A DNA stretch of 36,255 bases from Pseudomonadota bacterium (GCA_023427085.1 JAEZBO010000053.1:1-36255); one strand, 5' to 3'; counted from the stretch's first letter, positions 7,369-16,366 are shown. Notes: generated by a model not told the origin, from the sequence alone. Program-made: numbers and translations.

Positions 7369-8520
7369 ATGGCCGGGGCACTCGATCAGGTCCGCGTGCT
7401 GGATCTCAGCAGCGTCGGCATGGGGCCGTTCGCCACGCAAATGCTGGGCGACATGGGCGCCGACGTCATCAAGGTGGAGTCGCAGGCGGGCGATGTGTTC
7501 CGGCACGTCACGCCGCAACGCCACGCGGCGATGAGCCATACCCACCTGAACCTGAACCGCAACAAGCGCAGCGTGGTCATCGATGCCAAATCGGTCGACG
7601 GCAAGCAGCAGTTGATGGCCCTGCTTGGGCAAACCGATGTGCTCTTATCGAACATGCGCGCACCGGCCTTGCGGCGCCTCGGACTGGATTACGCGTCGCT
7701 GCAGGCGCGCTTTCCCAGACTGGTTCATTGCGTTTGTTATGGCTACGCCGAGCACGGTCCTTATGCGGGGCGCCCAGCCATCGACGACACGATCCAGGCG
7801 GCGGCGGGCATGGCCTGGATGCAGGGCGACGCCGGTGCCGAGCCGCCCACCTATGTGAAATCAGTCGTGGCCGACAAGGTGGTCGGCCTGTATGTCGCAC
7901 AGGCCGTCGCTTGTGCGCTGTACGAGCGCGAGCGCAGTGGCCTGGGCCAAGCCATCGAAGTGCCTATGTTCGAATGCATGGTGGCGTTTCTGGCGCCCGA
8001 ACACCTCGCCGGCCGAACCTTCGAACCACCGGCTGGGCCGGCGGGCTATGCGCGCCTGCTCAATGCCTTTCGGCGGCCATTCCGTACCCGCGACGGCTAC
8101 ATGAGCGTAGTGCCCTACACCGATGCGCAATGGCGGCGCTTCTTCGCATTGGCCGGGCGGCCCGAGTTGGCCGACGACACCCGATATCGCGATCCCACCG
8201 TTCGTAGCCAGCACTTTGCCGAGCTGTATCGATTCGTGGAAGTGGCATTGGGCGAGCGCAGCACCGCAGAATGGATCGCGGCACTGGTCGACGCCGACAT
8301 TCCCTTTGCGCGCGTGAACACGCTCGATGATCTGCTCGTCGACGAACATCTGGCTGCCGTCGGCTTCTGGCATCGCAGTGAGCACCCCACCGAGGGCGCC
8401 ATCGTGCAAGCAGGCATTCCCGTGAACTTCAGCCGCACGCCGGGCTCCCTGCGTCGCCACGCACCCAATCTCGGGGAACACACCGAAGACGTACTGGCCG
8501 AACTGGCCGGCCGCGGCTGA
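7369..8520 (+). CDS. CaiB/BaiF class III CoA-transferase
   Basis: The protein has 383 residues from ATG 7369, preceded by GGAG; an in-frame upstream start at 7270 would run into the lyase gene and is rejected. The N-terminus reads V-R-V-L-D-L-S-S-V-G-M-G-P-F-A-T-Q, then A-D-V-I-K-V-E, as in formyl-CoA transferase relatives. The catalytic Asp that forms the mixed anhydride is Asp169 in V-V-A-D-K-V-V-G, the same number as in formyl-CoA:oxalate CoA-transferase. The enzyme moves CoA from a donor such as succinyl-CoA to a carboxylate. With hydratase and lyase beside it, it probably activates the C5-dicarboxylate substrate of the operon (compare itaconate CoA-transferase of Pseudomonas aeruginosa, also of this family). 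Confidence 0.92.
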   Translation: MAGALDQVRVLDLSSVGMGPFATQMLGDMGADVIKVESQAGDVFRHVTPQRHAAMSHTHLNLNRNKRSVVIDAKSVDGKQQLMALLGQTDVLLSNMRAPALRRLGLDYASLQARFPRLVHCVCYGYAEHGPYAGRPAIDDTIQAAAGMAWMQGDAGAEPPTYVKSVVADKVVGLYVAQAVACALYERERSGLGQAIEVPMFECMVAFLAPEHLAGRTFEPPAGPAGYARLLNAFRRPFRTRDGYMSVVPYTDAQWRRFFALAGRPELADDTRYRDPTVRSQHFAELYRFVEVALGERSTAEWIAALVDADIPFARVNTLDDLLVDEHLAAVGFWHRSEHPTEGAIVQAGIPVNFSRTPGSLRRHAPNLGEHTEDVLAELAGRG

Positions 8521-8557
8521 ACTCGCGAAAAACTTCAACGACACCAGGGGACGCCAA

Positions 8558-9541
8558 ATGGATGCAATCTTTCGCTTCTGCTGCAAGACACTGTTGATCA
8601 CCGCGACGCTGGCCATCGCCGGCGTGGCTGGCGCCGCGCCATATCCGGAGCCGGGCAAGACCATCAAATTCATCATCGGGTTTCCGGCCGGCAGCACCAT
8701 CGACAACGTCTCGCGCATCGTGCTCGACAACATCCGCGAACGTACCGGCACTCCCATCGTCATCGATAACCGCCCCGGCGCCCTGGGTTCCTTGGGCGTC
8801 CAGGCTCTGGCCAAGATGCCCGCCGACGGCTACGCGCTGGGCCCATCGTCGAGCGCTACGCATTCTTCCGGCCCCTACCTGTCCAAGCACGCCGCGCAAC
8901 TGGACGCGCTACGCGACTTCACACACATTGGCCGATTCGTGCGTTTCGATGTGGTGATCGTGACACGCTCGGCGTCGGCGCACACAACCGCGGCGACGTT
9001 GATTTCAGATGCCCGAGCCAAGCCTGGCCTCCTGTCCTACGGCTACGGTTCGGGCACCGGCCAGGTCGTCGCCGCGGCGTTCACTCGCACGGCTGGCATC
9101 AAGCTGCTAGGCGTGCCTTACAAGGGTCAACCGCCAGCGCTGGCCGACCTGATCGGCGGTCACGTCGATTTCGTCGCGGCGGACTTGGGTGCGGTGCTGC
9201 CGTTCGTACGCGCGCGGCAATTGGCGGCGATCGCTTTGACCTCCCGGCAGCGCTCATCCATCCTGCCCGACGTGCCGACCGCGCAGGAGCTCGGACTGAG
9301 CGGTCTCGACCTGAGCGGCTGGATCGGCGTGGCCGGACCGCGTGGCCTGCCTGCCGACGTCATCGCCTGGTGGGAAGACCAACTGCAACAATCGCTAGCC
9401 GCCGCCGATGTCGTCGAACGACTGCGCACCATGGGCATCGAACCTGATCCGTTGATCGGCGCTCCGTTTCAGACGTTCGTGCGGGAGCAACGCGAGGATT
9501 GGGGCAGGCAGATCAGGCAGGCTGGCATTGAAGCCCAGTAG
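8558..9541 (+). CDS. Bug-family (TctC) periplasmic solute receptor
   Basis: The protein has 327 residues with a signal peptide (hydrophobic segment about 11-25, cleavage likely after A-G-A-A). The mature start P-Y-P-E-P-G-K-T-I-K-F-I-I-G-F-P-A-G is the standard Bug opening, followed by I-V-I-D-N-R-P-G-A and later the conserved V-P-Y-K-G. Two cysteines precede the hydrophobic stretch, but no lipobox is clear. Bug proteins bind carboxylates or similar small molecules in the periplasm. An AGGGGA ribosome site lies 6 bases before the ATG. It follows the CoA-transferase by 37 bp, so it probably captures the substrate of the operon. No TctA/TctB membrane genes are present in the window. Confidence 0.92.
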   Translation: MDAIFRFCCKTLLITATLAIAGVAGAAPYPEPGKTIKFIIGFPAGSTIDNVSRIVLDNIRERTGTPIVIDNRPGALGSLGVQALAKMPADGYALGPSSSATHSSGPYLSKHAAQLDALRDFTHIGRFVRFDVVIVTRSASAHTTAATLISDARAKPGLLSYGYGSGTGQVVAAAFTRTAGIKLLGVPYKGQPPALADLIGGHVDFVAADLGAVLPFVRARQLAAIALTSRQRSSILPDVPTAQELGLSGLDLSGWIGVAGPRGLPADVIAWWEDQLQQSLAAADVVERLRTMGIEPDPLIGAPFQTFVREQREDWGRQIRQAGIEAQ

Positions 9542-9577
9542 CGCTCCCAACAGGCCGGGACACCGCCCCCTCGCTGT

Positions 9578-9583
9578 TAGAAT
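9578..9583 (+). promoter_or_regulatory. Possible -10 element for the iclR-type gene
   Basis: The 112-bp gap between the Bug gene and the IclR gene contains TAGAAT at 9578-9583, a common -10 variant in Burkholderiales. No convincing -35 hexamer is seen 16-18 bp upstream. It would give a leader of about 65 bases. No GTTC/GAAC palindrome like those at 5943-5978 is seen here, so autoregulation through the same site is not supported. Confidence 0.3.
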
Positions 9584-9653
9584 CGGCCATCAAGCGGCTC
9601 CTTAGCACCGGTAGCGCGCGTCACACCTCGAACAGCGACTACCCTGCCTTGTC

Positions 9654-10451
9654 ATGAGTGAAGTCAAAAGCGCCAAACGGATACTTGAGCTGCTGAACTA
9701 CTTCGCCCGGACACGCGCGCCAGCCAGCCTGACGCAAATCTCCACGGCGCTGGGCTTTCCGAAGTCCAGCTGCCTGAGTCTGCTGGAAACCCTCGAATCC
9801 GAAGGCTACGCGTACGCGACACACAACGGCTACTACCTGACGCGCCGATGGCTCAATGAGTCCTTGCTGGTCGCCGAATACGATCAGGTTGTGGCGCAAG
9901 TGCGGCCCGTTCTCGAAGCGCTGCAAGGCGAGCTCCAGGAGACCTTGATTCTGGCCCAGCTCGCGGGTGACCAGGTGCTGTATCTCGACGCGATCGAGGC
10001 CGACCGCATCGTCCGGTTCGCTGCCCATGCAGGCCAGACCAAGCCACTACATGCTTCCGCATCGGGGCGTGCGCTGCTGAGCACACTGAAGCAGGATGAA
10101 CAACGCGACCTGCTCGAGACGCTGCCGCGTCACATCTACACGGATGACACTGCGACAGACGTGGACCAGCTGTTGGACCGCATCGACCAGGGTCACCAGC
10201 GCGGCTGGCACGTCAATCTGGCCGAGCACCAGGCCGACACCTTGTCGGTCGCCGTCCCGGTGGTGCTGCATGGCACTGCCTTCGCACTGGTGGTCGGCGC
10301 GCCGATGAGCCGCGCAGCGCCACAGGCCGACCAGATCGGCCGTGCACTGGCGCGGGCGGCGCGGGCTTTGGCATCGTCCACCGCCGCAGCGGCCCCGACA
10401 CAGCGTGCCAAGGCTCGCCCGCGCAAACAAACCAAGCCCGCCCACAGCTAG
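9654..10451 (+). CDS. IclR-family transcriptional regulator
   Basis: The 265-residue protein has an N-terminal winged helix-turn-helix at about residues 1-65 (S-A-K-R-I-L-E-L-L-N-Y-F, then T-Q-I-S-T-A-L-G-F-P-K-S-S recognition region). The C-terminal effector-binding domain runs from about 75 to 245 (V-L-Y-L-D-A-I-E; H-A-S-A-S-G-R-A-L-L; and G-W-H-V-N-L-A-E-H-Q-A-D). A basic tail rich in Lys/Arg (A-K-A-R-P-R-K-Q-T-K) ends the protein. IclR regulators control catabolic operons and respond to the pathway substrate. Position at the end of the hydratase-lyase-transferase-receptor operon suggests it is the local regulator, with the tandem palindromes at 5943-5978 as its likely target. Confidence 0.92.
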   Translation: MSEVKSAKRILELLNYFARTRAPASLTQISTALGFPKSSCLSLLETLESEGYAYATHNGYYLTRRWLNESLLVAEYDQVVAQVRPVLEALQGELQETLILAQLAGDQVLYLDAIEADRIVRFAAHAGQTKPLHASASGRALLSTLKQDEQRDLLETLPRHIYTDDTATDVDQLLDRIDQGHQRGWHVNLAEHQADTLSVAVPVVLHGTAFALVVGAPMSRAAPQADQIGRALARAARALASSTAAAAPTQRAKARPRKQTKPAHS

Positions 10452-10513
10452 CCACAAGCCGCCGGGCACCGAGGGGACCGCGGCGCAGCGACAATCACCG
10501 ACCGCCAGCCACC

Positions 10514-11074
10514 TCAATCATCCTCGCGCGCCGTGGCCCGCGACCGCATCCCGGTGATCCGCGCATCCTCGCGAGCCGTCTGCCGGTCGGCGAACCAGAC
10601 CTTCACTTCGTTCATGAAGCTTGCCGGCACGCCCTTGCCGAGCACGCTGCCCGTCAGTGACGCGAGCGTGGTCTTGGCCAGCTCGTCGCGCATGACCTTC
10701 TCGGCCTGCAGCATGACGGCGTGGATGCCACAGACGCCCTTGCTGGCCCATCGCGGCGGCTCGCTGTCGAACAGCGCACATCGACCCCTGACCTCCTGAC
10801 AGTCGAACAGCGCCTTGTGGCCTTCGACCGCATCGACGACGTCGAGCACGCTGATGTCCTCGGGCTGCCGGGCCAGCCGATAGCCGCCGCGAATGCCGCC
10901 GCTGGCCTCGACCAGCCCGGCTTTCTCGAGTTTCTGGAAAATCTTCGCCACGAACGCCGCCGGCACGCCCTGGATCTCGGCGAGATCGCGGCTGCTGGGT
11001 CGCTGCTCGAGCGGCGCCACCAGCCAGAGCAGGCAATGCAGCGCGTATTCGACGCCGGTCCCGATATAGGCCAT
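10514..11074 (-). CDS. Rrf2-family regulator with three conserved Cys
   Basis: The protein has 186 residues from the ATG at 11074, preferred because AGGTGA lies 8 bases before it; a GTG at 11086 in the same frame overlaps that site. The Rrf2 winged helix covers about residues 1-70 (Y-I-G-T-G-V-E-Y-A-L; I-F-Q-K-L-E-K-A-G-L-V; G-G-I-R-G-G-Y-R-L-A). Three cysteines, C92, C99 and C115, fall where IscR/NsrR-type members bind an Fe-S cluster, though the spacing (7 and 16) is wider than in E. coli IscR (92, 98, 104). It probably senses redox, iron-sulfur status or NO, and represses the divergent dehydrogenase and itself through the sites in 11096-11179. The ligand is not known from sequence. Confidence 0.9.
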   Translation of the reverse strand: MAYIGTGVEYALHCLLWLVAPLEQRPSSRDLAEIQGVPAAFVAKIFQKLEKAGLVEASGGIRGGYRLARQPEDISVLDVVDAVEGHKALFDCQEVRGRCALFDSEPPRWASKGVCGIHAVMLQAEKVMRDELAKTTLASLTGSVLGKGVPASFMNEVKVWFADRQTAREDARITGMRSRATAREDD

Positions 11075-11095
11075 GAGTTCATTCACCTGAAGAAT

Positions 11096-11135
11096 CTATA
11101 ACTCGGACTATAGAGAGCTGCGTTCTGATCCGCAA
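11096..11135 (-). promoter_or_regulatory. rrf2-type gene promoter with overlapping operator 1
   Basis: Read on the minus strand, TTGCGG (11130-11135) and TATAGT (11107-11112) are separated by exactly 17 bp, a good sigma-70 promoter for the Rrf2 gene. The plus-strand element AACTCGGACTATAG (11100-11113), with arms CTATA and TATAG at 11096-11100 and 11109-11113, covers the -10. This is one of three related sites near this gene cluster and suggests autorepression. Confidence 0.7.
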
Positions 11136-11149
11136 GCCGGCATAATGCC

Positions 11150-11179
11150 TTGCACCCTTTAACTCGGACTTGTATAGTC
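11150..11179 (+). promoter_or_regulatory. Dehydrogenase promoter with operator 2
   Basis: TTGCAC (11150-11155) and TATAGT (11173-11178) are 17 bp apart and point towards the dehydrogenase gene at 11286. The operator-like stretch AACTCGGACTTGTATAGTC fills the spacer and -10 (11161-11179) and includes the inverted repeat GACT-N5-AGTC at 11167-11179. Its first ten bases are identical to operator 1. The leader would be about 100 bases. Confidence 0.75.
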
Positions 11180-11285
11180 GCCGTTAGCGACGCGATGAAG
11201 ATCGTGTCGCGACACAGGCCGGGGCTCGACACACATGCATCGACCCGGCCGCACGACAACAGCATCTGAGTCAGGAGTCAAAGCC

Positions 11286-12497
11286 ATGTCCAAACGCATC
11301 CTTGTCATCGGCGCCGGTTTTTCCGGCATGTGGAGCGCGCTGTCCGCCGCCCGCCTGCTGGACCAGCTGGGGCGCGCCGATGTCGAAGTCGCGCTGATCG
11401 CACCGAAACCGGAGCTGCATGTGCGTCCTCGTCTGTACGAGCACGATCCGCACAAGATGAGCGCTCCGCTGCAACACCTCTTCGACACCGCCGGCGTCAG
11501 GTTCATCGCGGGCCAGGTGGCAACCATCGATACGCAGGCACGGCAGGTGGGCCTGGCCGGATCGGGCGACGGCGCCACCCGCCAGACCATCGGCTATGAC
11601 CGCCTGGTGATCGCCGCCGGCAGTCGGCTGAACCGCCCTGCCATTCCCGGCCTCGACCAACACGCTTTCAACGTCGACCAGGTCGCCGATGCGGCCGCAC
11701 TGCAGGCGCATATCCACGCGCTGGCCGATCGGCCCGACAGCCCGGCGCGCAATACCGTGATCGTGGCGGGCGCCGGCTTCACCGGTATCGAGACCGCCGC
11801 GGAAATGCCGGCCCGCCTGCGCGAGGCCTTGGGCGCCCGGGCCGACGTCAAGGTCATCATGGTCGAGCGCAACGACGCGGTCGGACCTGAGCTGGGCGAG
11901 GGCCCGCGGCCGGTGATCACGCAGGCGCTGAGCGAGCTGGGCGTGACCTGGAAGCTCGGTGTCGGCGTGGCCGCCGTCGACGCCGACGGCGTGACACTCG
12001 ATAACGGCGAACGCCTGGATGCCGCGACCGTCATCTGGACGGCGGGCGCGCGCGCCAACGGCCTCACCGCGCAGATCCCGGCCGAGCGTGACGGCTTCGG
12101 CCGGCTGCACGTCGACCGCCACCTGAAGGTCAAGGGACTGGACGCCGTGTTCGCCACCGGTGACTGCGCCTATGCGGCGACCGACGACGAAGGCAACCAC
12201 GCGATGATGTCCTGCCAGCACGCGATGAACCTGGGCCGCTCGGCCGGCCATAACGTGGCGGCCGATCTGCTCGGCGCCAGCCCGATTCCGTACAGCCAGC
12301 CGAAGTACGTGACCTGCCTGGACCTGGGTCCGTGGGGCGCCGTCTACACCGAAGGCTGGGACCGCCAGGTGGTGATGGCCGGTCCGGACGCCAAGGCGCT
12401 CAAGACCCAGATCAACACCGAATGGATCTACCCGCCCACCGGCGATCGGGCGCAGATCTTCGAGCTGGCGGATCCACGCCGCATCGTCGTGGCCTGA
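11286..12497 (+). CDS. FAD-dependent NAD(P)H dehydrogenase (NDH-2-like)
   Basis: The protein has 403 residues from ATG 11286, behind a CAGGAG site. Two Rossmann motifs are visible: R-I-L-V-I-G-A-G-F-S-G near the N-terminus for FAD and V-I-V-A-G-A-G-F-T-G-I-E at about residue 160 for NAD(P)H. The FAD-binding A-T-G-D-C-A motif lies near residue 295, followed by M-S-C-Q-H-A-M at about 310, where type II NADH dehydrogenases have an x-Q-x-A quinone-site motif. No C-terminal membrane helix is obvious, so membrane association would be peripheral. Likely role is electron transfer from NAD(P)H to quinone or another acceptor under control of the divergent Rrf2 regulator. Physiological acceptor is unknown. 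Confidence 0.88.
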   Translation: MSKRILVIGAGFSGMWSALSAARLLDQLGRADVEVALIAPKPELHVRPRLYEHDPHKMSAPLQHLFDTAGVRFIAGQVATIDTQARQVGLAGSGDGATRQTIGYDRLVIAAGSRLNRPAIPGLDQHAFNVDQVADAAALQAHIHALADRPDSPARNTVIVAGAGFTGIETAAEMPARLREALGARADVKVIMVERNDAVGPELGEGPRPVITQALSELGVTWKLGVGVAAVDADGVTLDNGERLDAATVIWTAGARANGLTAQIPAERDGFGRLHVDRHLKVKGLDAVFATGDCAYAATDDEGNHAMMSCQHAMNLGRSAGHNVAADLLGASPIPYSQPKYVTCLDLGPWGAVYTEGWDRQVVMAGPDAKALKTQINTEWIYPPTGDRAQIFELADPRRIVVA

Positions 12498-12580
12498 CCG
12501 CCCTCGCCACCAAGGTCGATGGCTGCATTGGCCGACCCGCTCTCCCCCGCTACACGGACCCCAGCAACCCCGGATTCTTT

Positions 12581-12619
12581 TAACTACGACTAGACAAGTC
12601 TGCGTTATAAGTTCATACT
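12581..12619 (+). promoter_or_regulatory. Operator 3 and candidate promoter of the DUF4148 gene
   Basis: The segment AACTACGACTAGACAAGTC (12582-12600) has the same layout as operator 2: AACT, then GACT-N5-AGTC (12588-12600). A weak promoter TAGACA (12591-12596), 17 bp, CATACT (12614-12619) overlaps it and would serve the gene at 12672. This makes the DUF4148 gene and its downstream partners likely members of the same Rrf2 regulon. Confidence 0.55.
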
Positions 12620-12671
12620 TTTTTCACAGACTCGATGACCGGGTCTCAACGTCAATCTTTTGGGATGAATC

Positions 12672-12947
12672 ATGAAAAAATCGCTCTCCTTCATTGCCCT
12701 CGCACTGTCCGCCATCGCCACGGCACACGCCAGCGAATTGACCCAGGTACCGCCGCCCGAGCCGTCGACGCTGACGCGCGCCGAGGTGCAGCAGGACCTG
12801 AATGCCTGGCGCGCCGCCGATCTGCCCCAGGAATGGCATGGCCAGATCACGCCCGACACCAGCAGCAGCGCCTACCGAGCCAAGCTCAGGGTCTATCAGC
12901 ACTCGGTGGCGCAGGCCGACGCCAAGCGCGGCACGGCCAGCAAATAA
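12672..12947 (+). CDS. Small periplasmic DUF4148 protein
   Basis: The 91-residue protein has a clear signal peptide (M-K-K-S-L-S-F-I-A-L-A-L-S-A, cleavage likely after A-H-A). The mature part contains S-T-L-T-R-A-E-V-Q-Q-D-L-N-A-W-R, the core motif of DUF4148, a family of short exported proteins of betaproteobacteria with no known activity. The remainder is polar with A-Y-R-A-K-L-R-V-Y-Q-H. The ribosome site is poor (GGGATG about 9 bases upstream). It lies 174 bp after the dehydrogenase, has its own promoter-operator candidate, and is followed by an azoreductase-like gene after 97 bp. Expression with redox enzymes hints at an envelope stress role, but that is only inference. Confidence 0.85.
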   Translation: MKKSLSFIALALSAIATAHASELTQVPPPEPSTLTRAEVQQDLNAWRAADLPQEWHGQITPDTSSSAYRAKLRVYQHSVAQADAKRGTASK

Positions 12948-12976
12948 GCCTTTTGGCACCATCACGCGATGGCGGT

Positions 12977-12995
12977 TGCGGCGCGGTCCGCCGCA
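12977..12995. repeat. Perfect hairpin between DUF4148 and azoR-like genes
   Basis: A 7-bp perfect stem TGCGGCG / CGCCGCA encloses the loop CGGTC. No T-run follows on either strand, so it is not a typical intrinsic terminator. It may stabilise the upstream transcript end or mark an intercistronic processing point; no function can be shown. Confidence 0.4.
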
Positions 12996-13044
12996 GCGCA
13001 CTGGCAGCGGATGGCCATCCTTACTTGTCGACATGGAAGCGCCG

Positions 13045-13683
13045 ATGAAAATCTTGCACATAGACTGCAGTCCGCGAAACGCGTCCCATAGCCGCAAGCT
13101 GTCGGCCGCGCTGGTCGCGCGGCTGACCGCCAGCGCCCCCGATAGCCAGGTCATCCGCCGCGACCTGGGCATGGCGCCGATCCCCCATATCGGCGACGAC
13201 TACGCCACGGTGCTGTCCTCGCCCAAGGCGTTGACGGCGGCGCAATCGACGCTGGCGACTTGCTTGTCAGAGCAGCTGATTGAAGAAATCGAGGCGGCCG
13301 ACGTCATCGTGCTCGGCACGCCGATGAACAACTTCACGGTGCCGTCCGTGCTCAAGGCCTGGATCGATCACATTCTGCGGGTCGGCCGCTCGATCGGCGT
13401 GGCGCCCAGCGGCGAGAAGATCGGCCTGCTGGACGACAAGCCGATCTATATCGGCATCGCGTCCGGGGGCGTATTCACCGGGGCCCGCGCGAAGCAACCC
13501 GACTTTTTGACGCCTTACCTGATCGCCGCGTTTGCCTGCGTGGGTCTGAGGTCGTTGTCGTTCTTTCCCTTGCAGGCGACGGCCTTCCTGGGCGACGACG
13601 ACATCGCCGCGGCGCAAGACGTCCTGGTCGCCTCGATGGACCTGAGCACGGCGCCTGCCGTGGCCACCGCAGCCATCCGATAA
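13045..13683 (+). CDS. azoR: FMN-dependent NADH:quinone/azo reductase (AzoR-like)
   Basis: The protein has 212 residues from ATG 13045, chosen over an in-frame ATG at 13033 because GGAAG sits 5 bases before it and M-K-I-L-H-I-D is the usual AzoR opening. It has a flavodoxin-like fold: phosphate-binding loop C-S-P-R-N-A-S-H-S at residues 7-15, then G-T-P-M-N-N-F-T-V-P-S-V-L-K-A-W-I-D, the FMN isoalloxazine site of the family. AzoR enzymes reduce quinones and azo compounds by two electrons and protect against thiol or quinone stress. Location downstream of operator 3 fits such a role. The substrate in this organism is unknown. Confidence 0.9.
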   Translation: MKILHIDCSPRNASHSRKLSAALVARLTASAPDSQVIRRDLGMAPIPHIGDDYATVLSSPKALTAAQSTLATCLSEQLIEEIEAADVIVLGTPMNNFTVPSVLKAWIDHILRVGRSIGVAPSGEKIGLLDDKPIYIGIASGGVFTGARAKQPDFLTPYLIAAFACVGLRSLSFFPLQATAFLGDDDIAAAQDVLVASMDLSTAPAVATAAIR

Positions 13684-13761
13684 CGCAGCCGACCGATGGC
13701 GCCGGTGCCCGGACTTGACTACGGTACCGGGCTGCCGCGACGCCTACCAATAAAGAATCCA

Positions 13762-14775
13762 ATGAACGATGTGAAGCGACTCACGGTCCGCACGACCGAC
13801 CCGCTGGTCTGGCTGCCACCGCTGGCCGCCGCTGGCTACCCCTTCCTGCTGATGCTGTTTCATCGCTGGATCGGGCCGCCAGGTTCGGCGGCGATGCCGA
13901 TGGACATGACGGGCGCCGCGATCATGCTGCTGCTCGCGTTCTGCGTGCCGGCGCTCGGCATCCGCGTGGCCGCCAGGCCGGCGATTCCGACCGGCTTTCG
14001 CCGGCTGGCCTACGCAAGCGTCGCGGCGCCGACCGTATATGTGTTTCTCGGCGTGGTGCAGGCCTTGCTCGGCAGTCCGATTCCGGACCCGTGGGTCTGG
14101 TGTGCGATCTGGCTGGCGGCGACGATCTGGGCCGCGAGATCGGCCGAACCTGCGACGCCGCAGCTCGCCACGCCAGCCTTGGCCCGCTGGCGCGTCGCTC
14201 ACGGTCTGAGCGCACTGATCGTCTGTGCGTATGTGCTGTTCCATCTGGCCAATCATCTGGCCGGGCTGCTGGGTCCTGCCGAACATCGCGCCGTCATGGA
14301 TTGGGGCCGTACGGTCTACCGATCGCCCCTGATCGAGCCGCCGCTGGTGCTGGCCTGCCTGTTCCAGATCGGCAGCGGACTCTATCTGGCCTGGCGCTGG
14401 AGCGCGGCGCCGCACGATCCCTGGCGCACCTTCCAGGTGGCGTCGGGCCTGTACCTTGCGATGTTTTTGCTGGGCCATATGAACTCGGTGTTCATCTATG
14501 CGCGCCTGTCGCTCGGCATTCCGACCGATTGGGATTTCGCGACCGGCGCGCCGACCGGGCTGATCCATGATCCATGGAACATCCGCCTGCTGCCGCATTA
14601 CGCGCTCGGCGTGTTCTTCGTGCTCGGCCATCTGGCCAGCGGCCTGAGAGTCGTGTCGCTGGCGCACGGCGCCGGCCTGCGCGGCGCGAACCGCGGCGGG
14701 TTCGTCGCGATCGCCGCGAGCGCTGCCATCGCGATAGCCATCGTCGCCGGCATGTCCGGGCTCAGGGTCGGGTGA
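13762..14775 (+). CDS. Polytopic membrane protein, SdhC/FrdC-like heme b candidate
   Basis: The 337-residue protein from ATG 13762 (AAAGAA nearby) has about eight or nine hydrophobic segments (near 18-36, 50-70, 85-104, 108-125, 147-170, 192-212, 228-248, 278-298, 308-332). The middle reads A-H-G-L-S-A-L, F-H-L-A-N-H-L-A-G, then H-R-A-V-M-D-W-G-R-x-V-Y, which recalls the cytochrome b subunit of succinate dehydrogenase/fumarate reductase. H147, H161, H165, H239, H279 and H290 lie in or next to membrane helices and could ligate heme. No flavoprotein or iron-sulfur subunit of that complex is nearby. It follows the azoreductase-like gene by 78 bp and may take electrons in the quinone pool. The similarity is from pattern only; function unassigned. 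Confidence 0.65.
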   Translation: MNDVKRLTVRTTDPLVWLPPLAAAGYPFLLMLFHRWIGPPGSAAMPMDMTGAAIMLLLAFCVPALGIRVAARPAIPTGFRRLAYASVAAPTVYVFLGVVQALLGSPIPDPWVWCAIWLAATIWAARSAEPATPQLATPALARWRVAHGLSALIVCAYVLFHLANHLAGLLGPAEHRAVMDWGRTVYRSPLIEPPLVLACLFQIGSGLYLAWRWSAAPHDPWRTFQVASGLYLAMFLLGHMNSVFIYARLSLGIPTDWDFATGAPTGLIHDPWNIRLLPHYALGVFFVLGHLASGLRVVSLAHGAGLRGANRGGFVAIAASAAIAIAIVAGMSGLRVG

Positions 14776-14889
14776 GACCGGTCCGTGCCACCTTCGTCGG
14801 GCACGTAGAACAGCGCGTGCCAGCCAACCGCGCGCAGTCAGCCACGCAGCCGCGCGGTCACGCGGTCACGCGGCCAAACGGCCAAGCGC

Positions 14890-16269
<1,380 letters not shown>

Positions 16270-16284
16270 GGGGGCACCCTATTC

Positions 16285-16335
16285 AAAAAAAGTCGGTCGG
16301 CCCGCGCGGCGCGAGCCAGACCGGGGACGACCGAC
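16285..16335 (-). terminator. Terminator-like hairpin in the bug-sdaA gap
   Basis: On the minus strand a stem GTCGGTCG/CGACCGAC (16328-16335 with 16292-16299) encloses a GC-rich inner hairpin and is followed at once by seven T residues (16285-16291). It fits an intrinsic terminator after the Bug gene stop at 16367. The T-run ends only 15 bases before the sdaA GTG, so the structure also forms part of any sdaA leader that starts upstream. Confidence 0.75.
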
Positions 16336-16366
16336 ATCGGCGGACCGGGTAGCGGCCCTGCTGCCT

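Noticed and set aside
14776..14889. Short GGTCACGC and GGCCAA repeats between the membrane protein gene and sdaA
   Set aside because: Two copies each of very short units in GC-rich sequence; no T-run or stable stem for a shared terminator.
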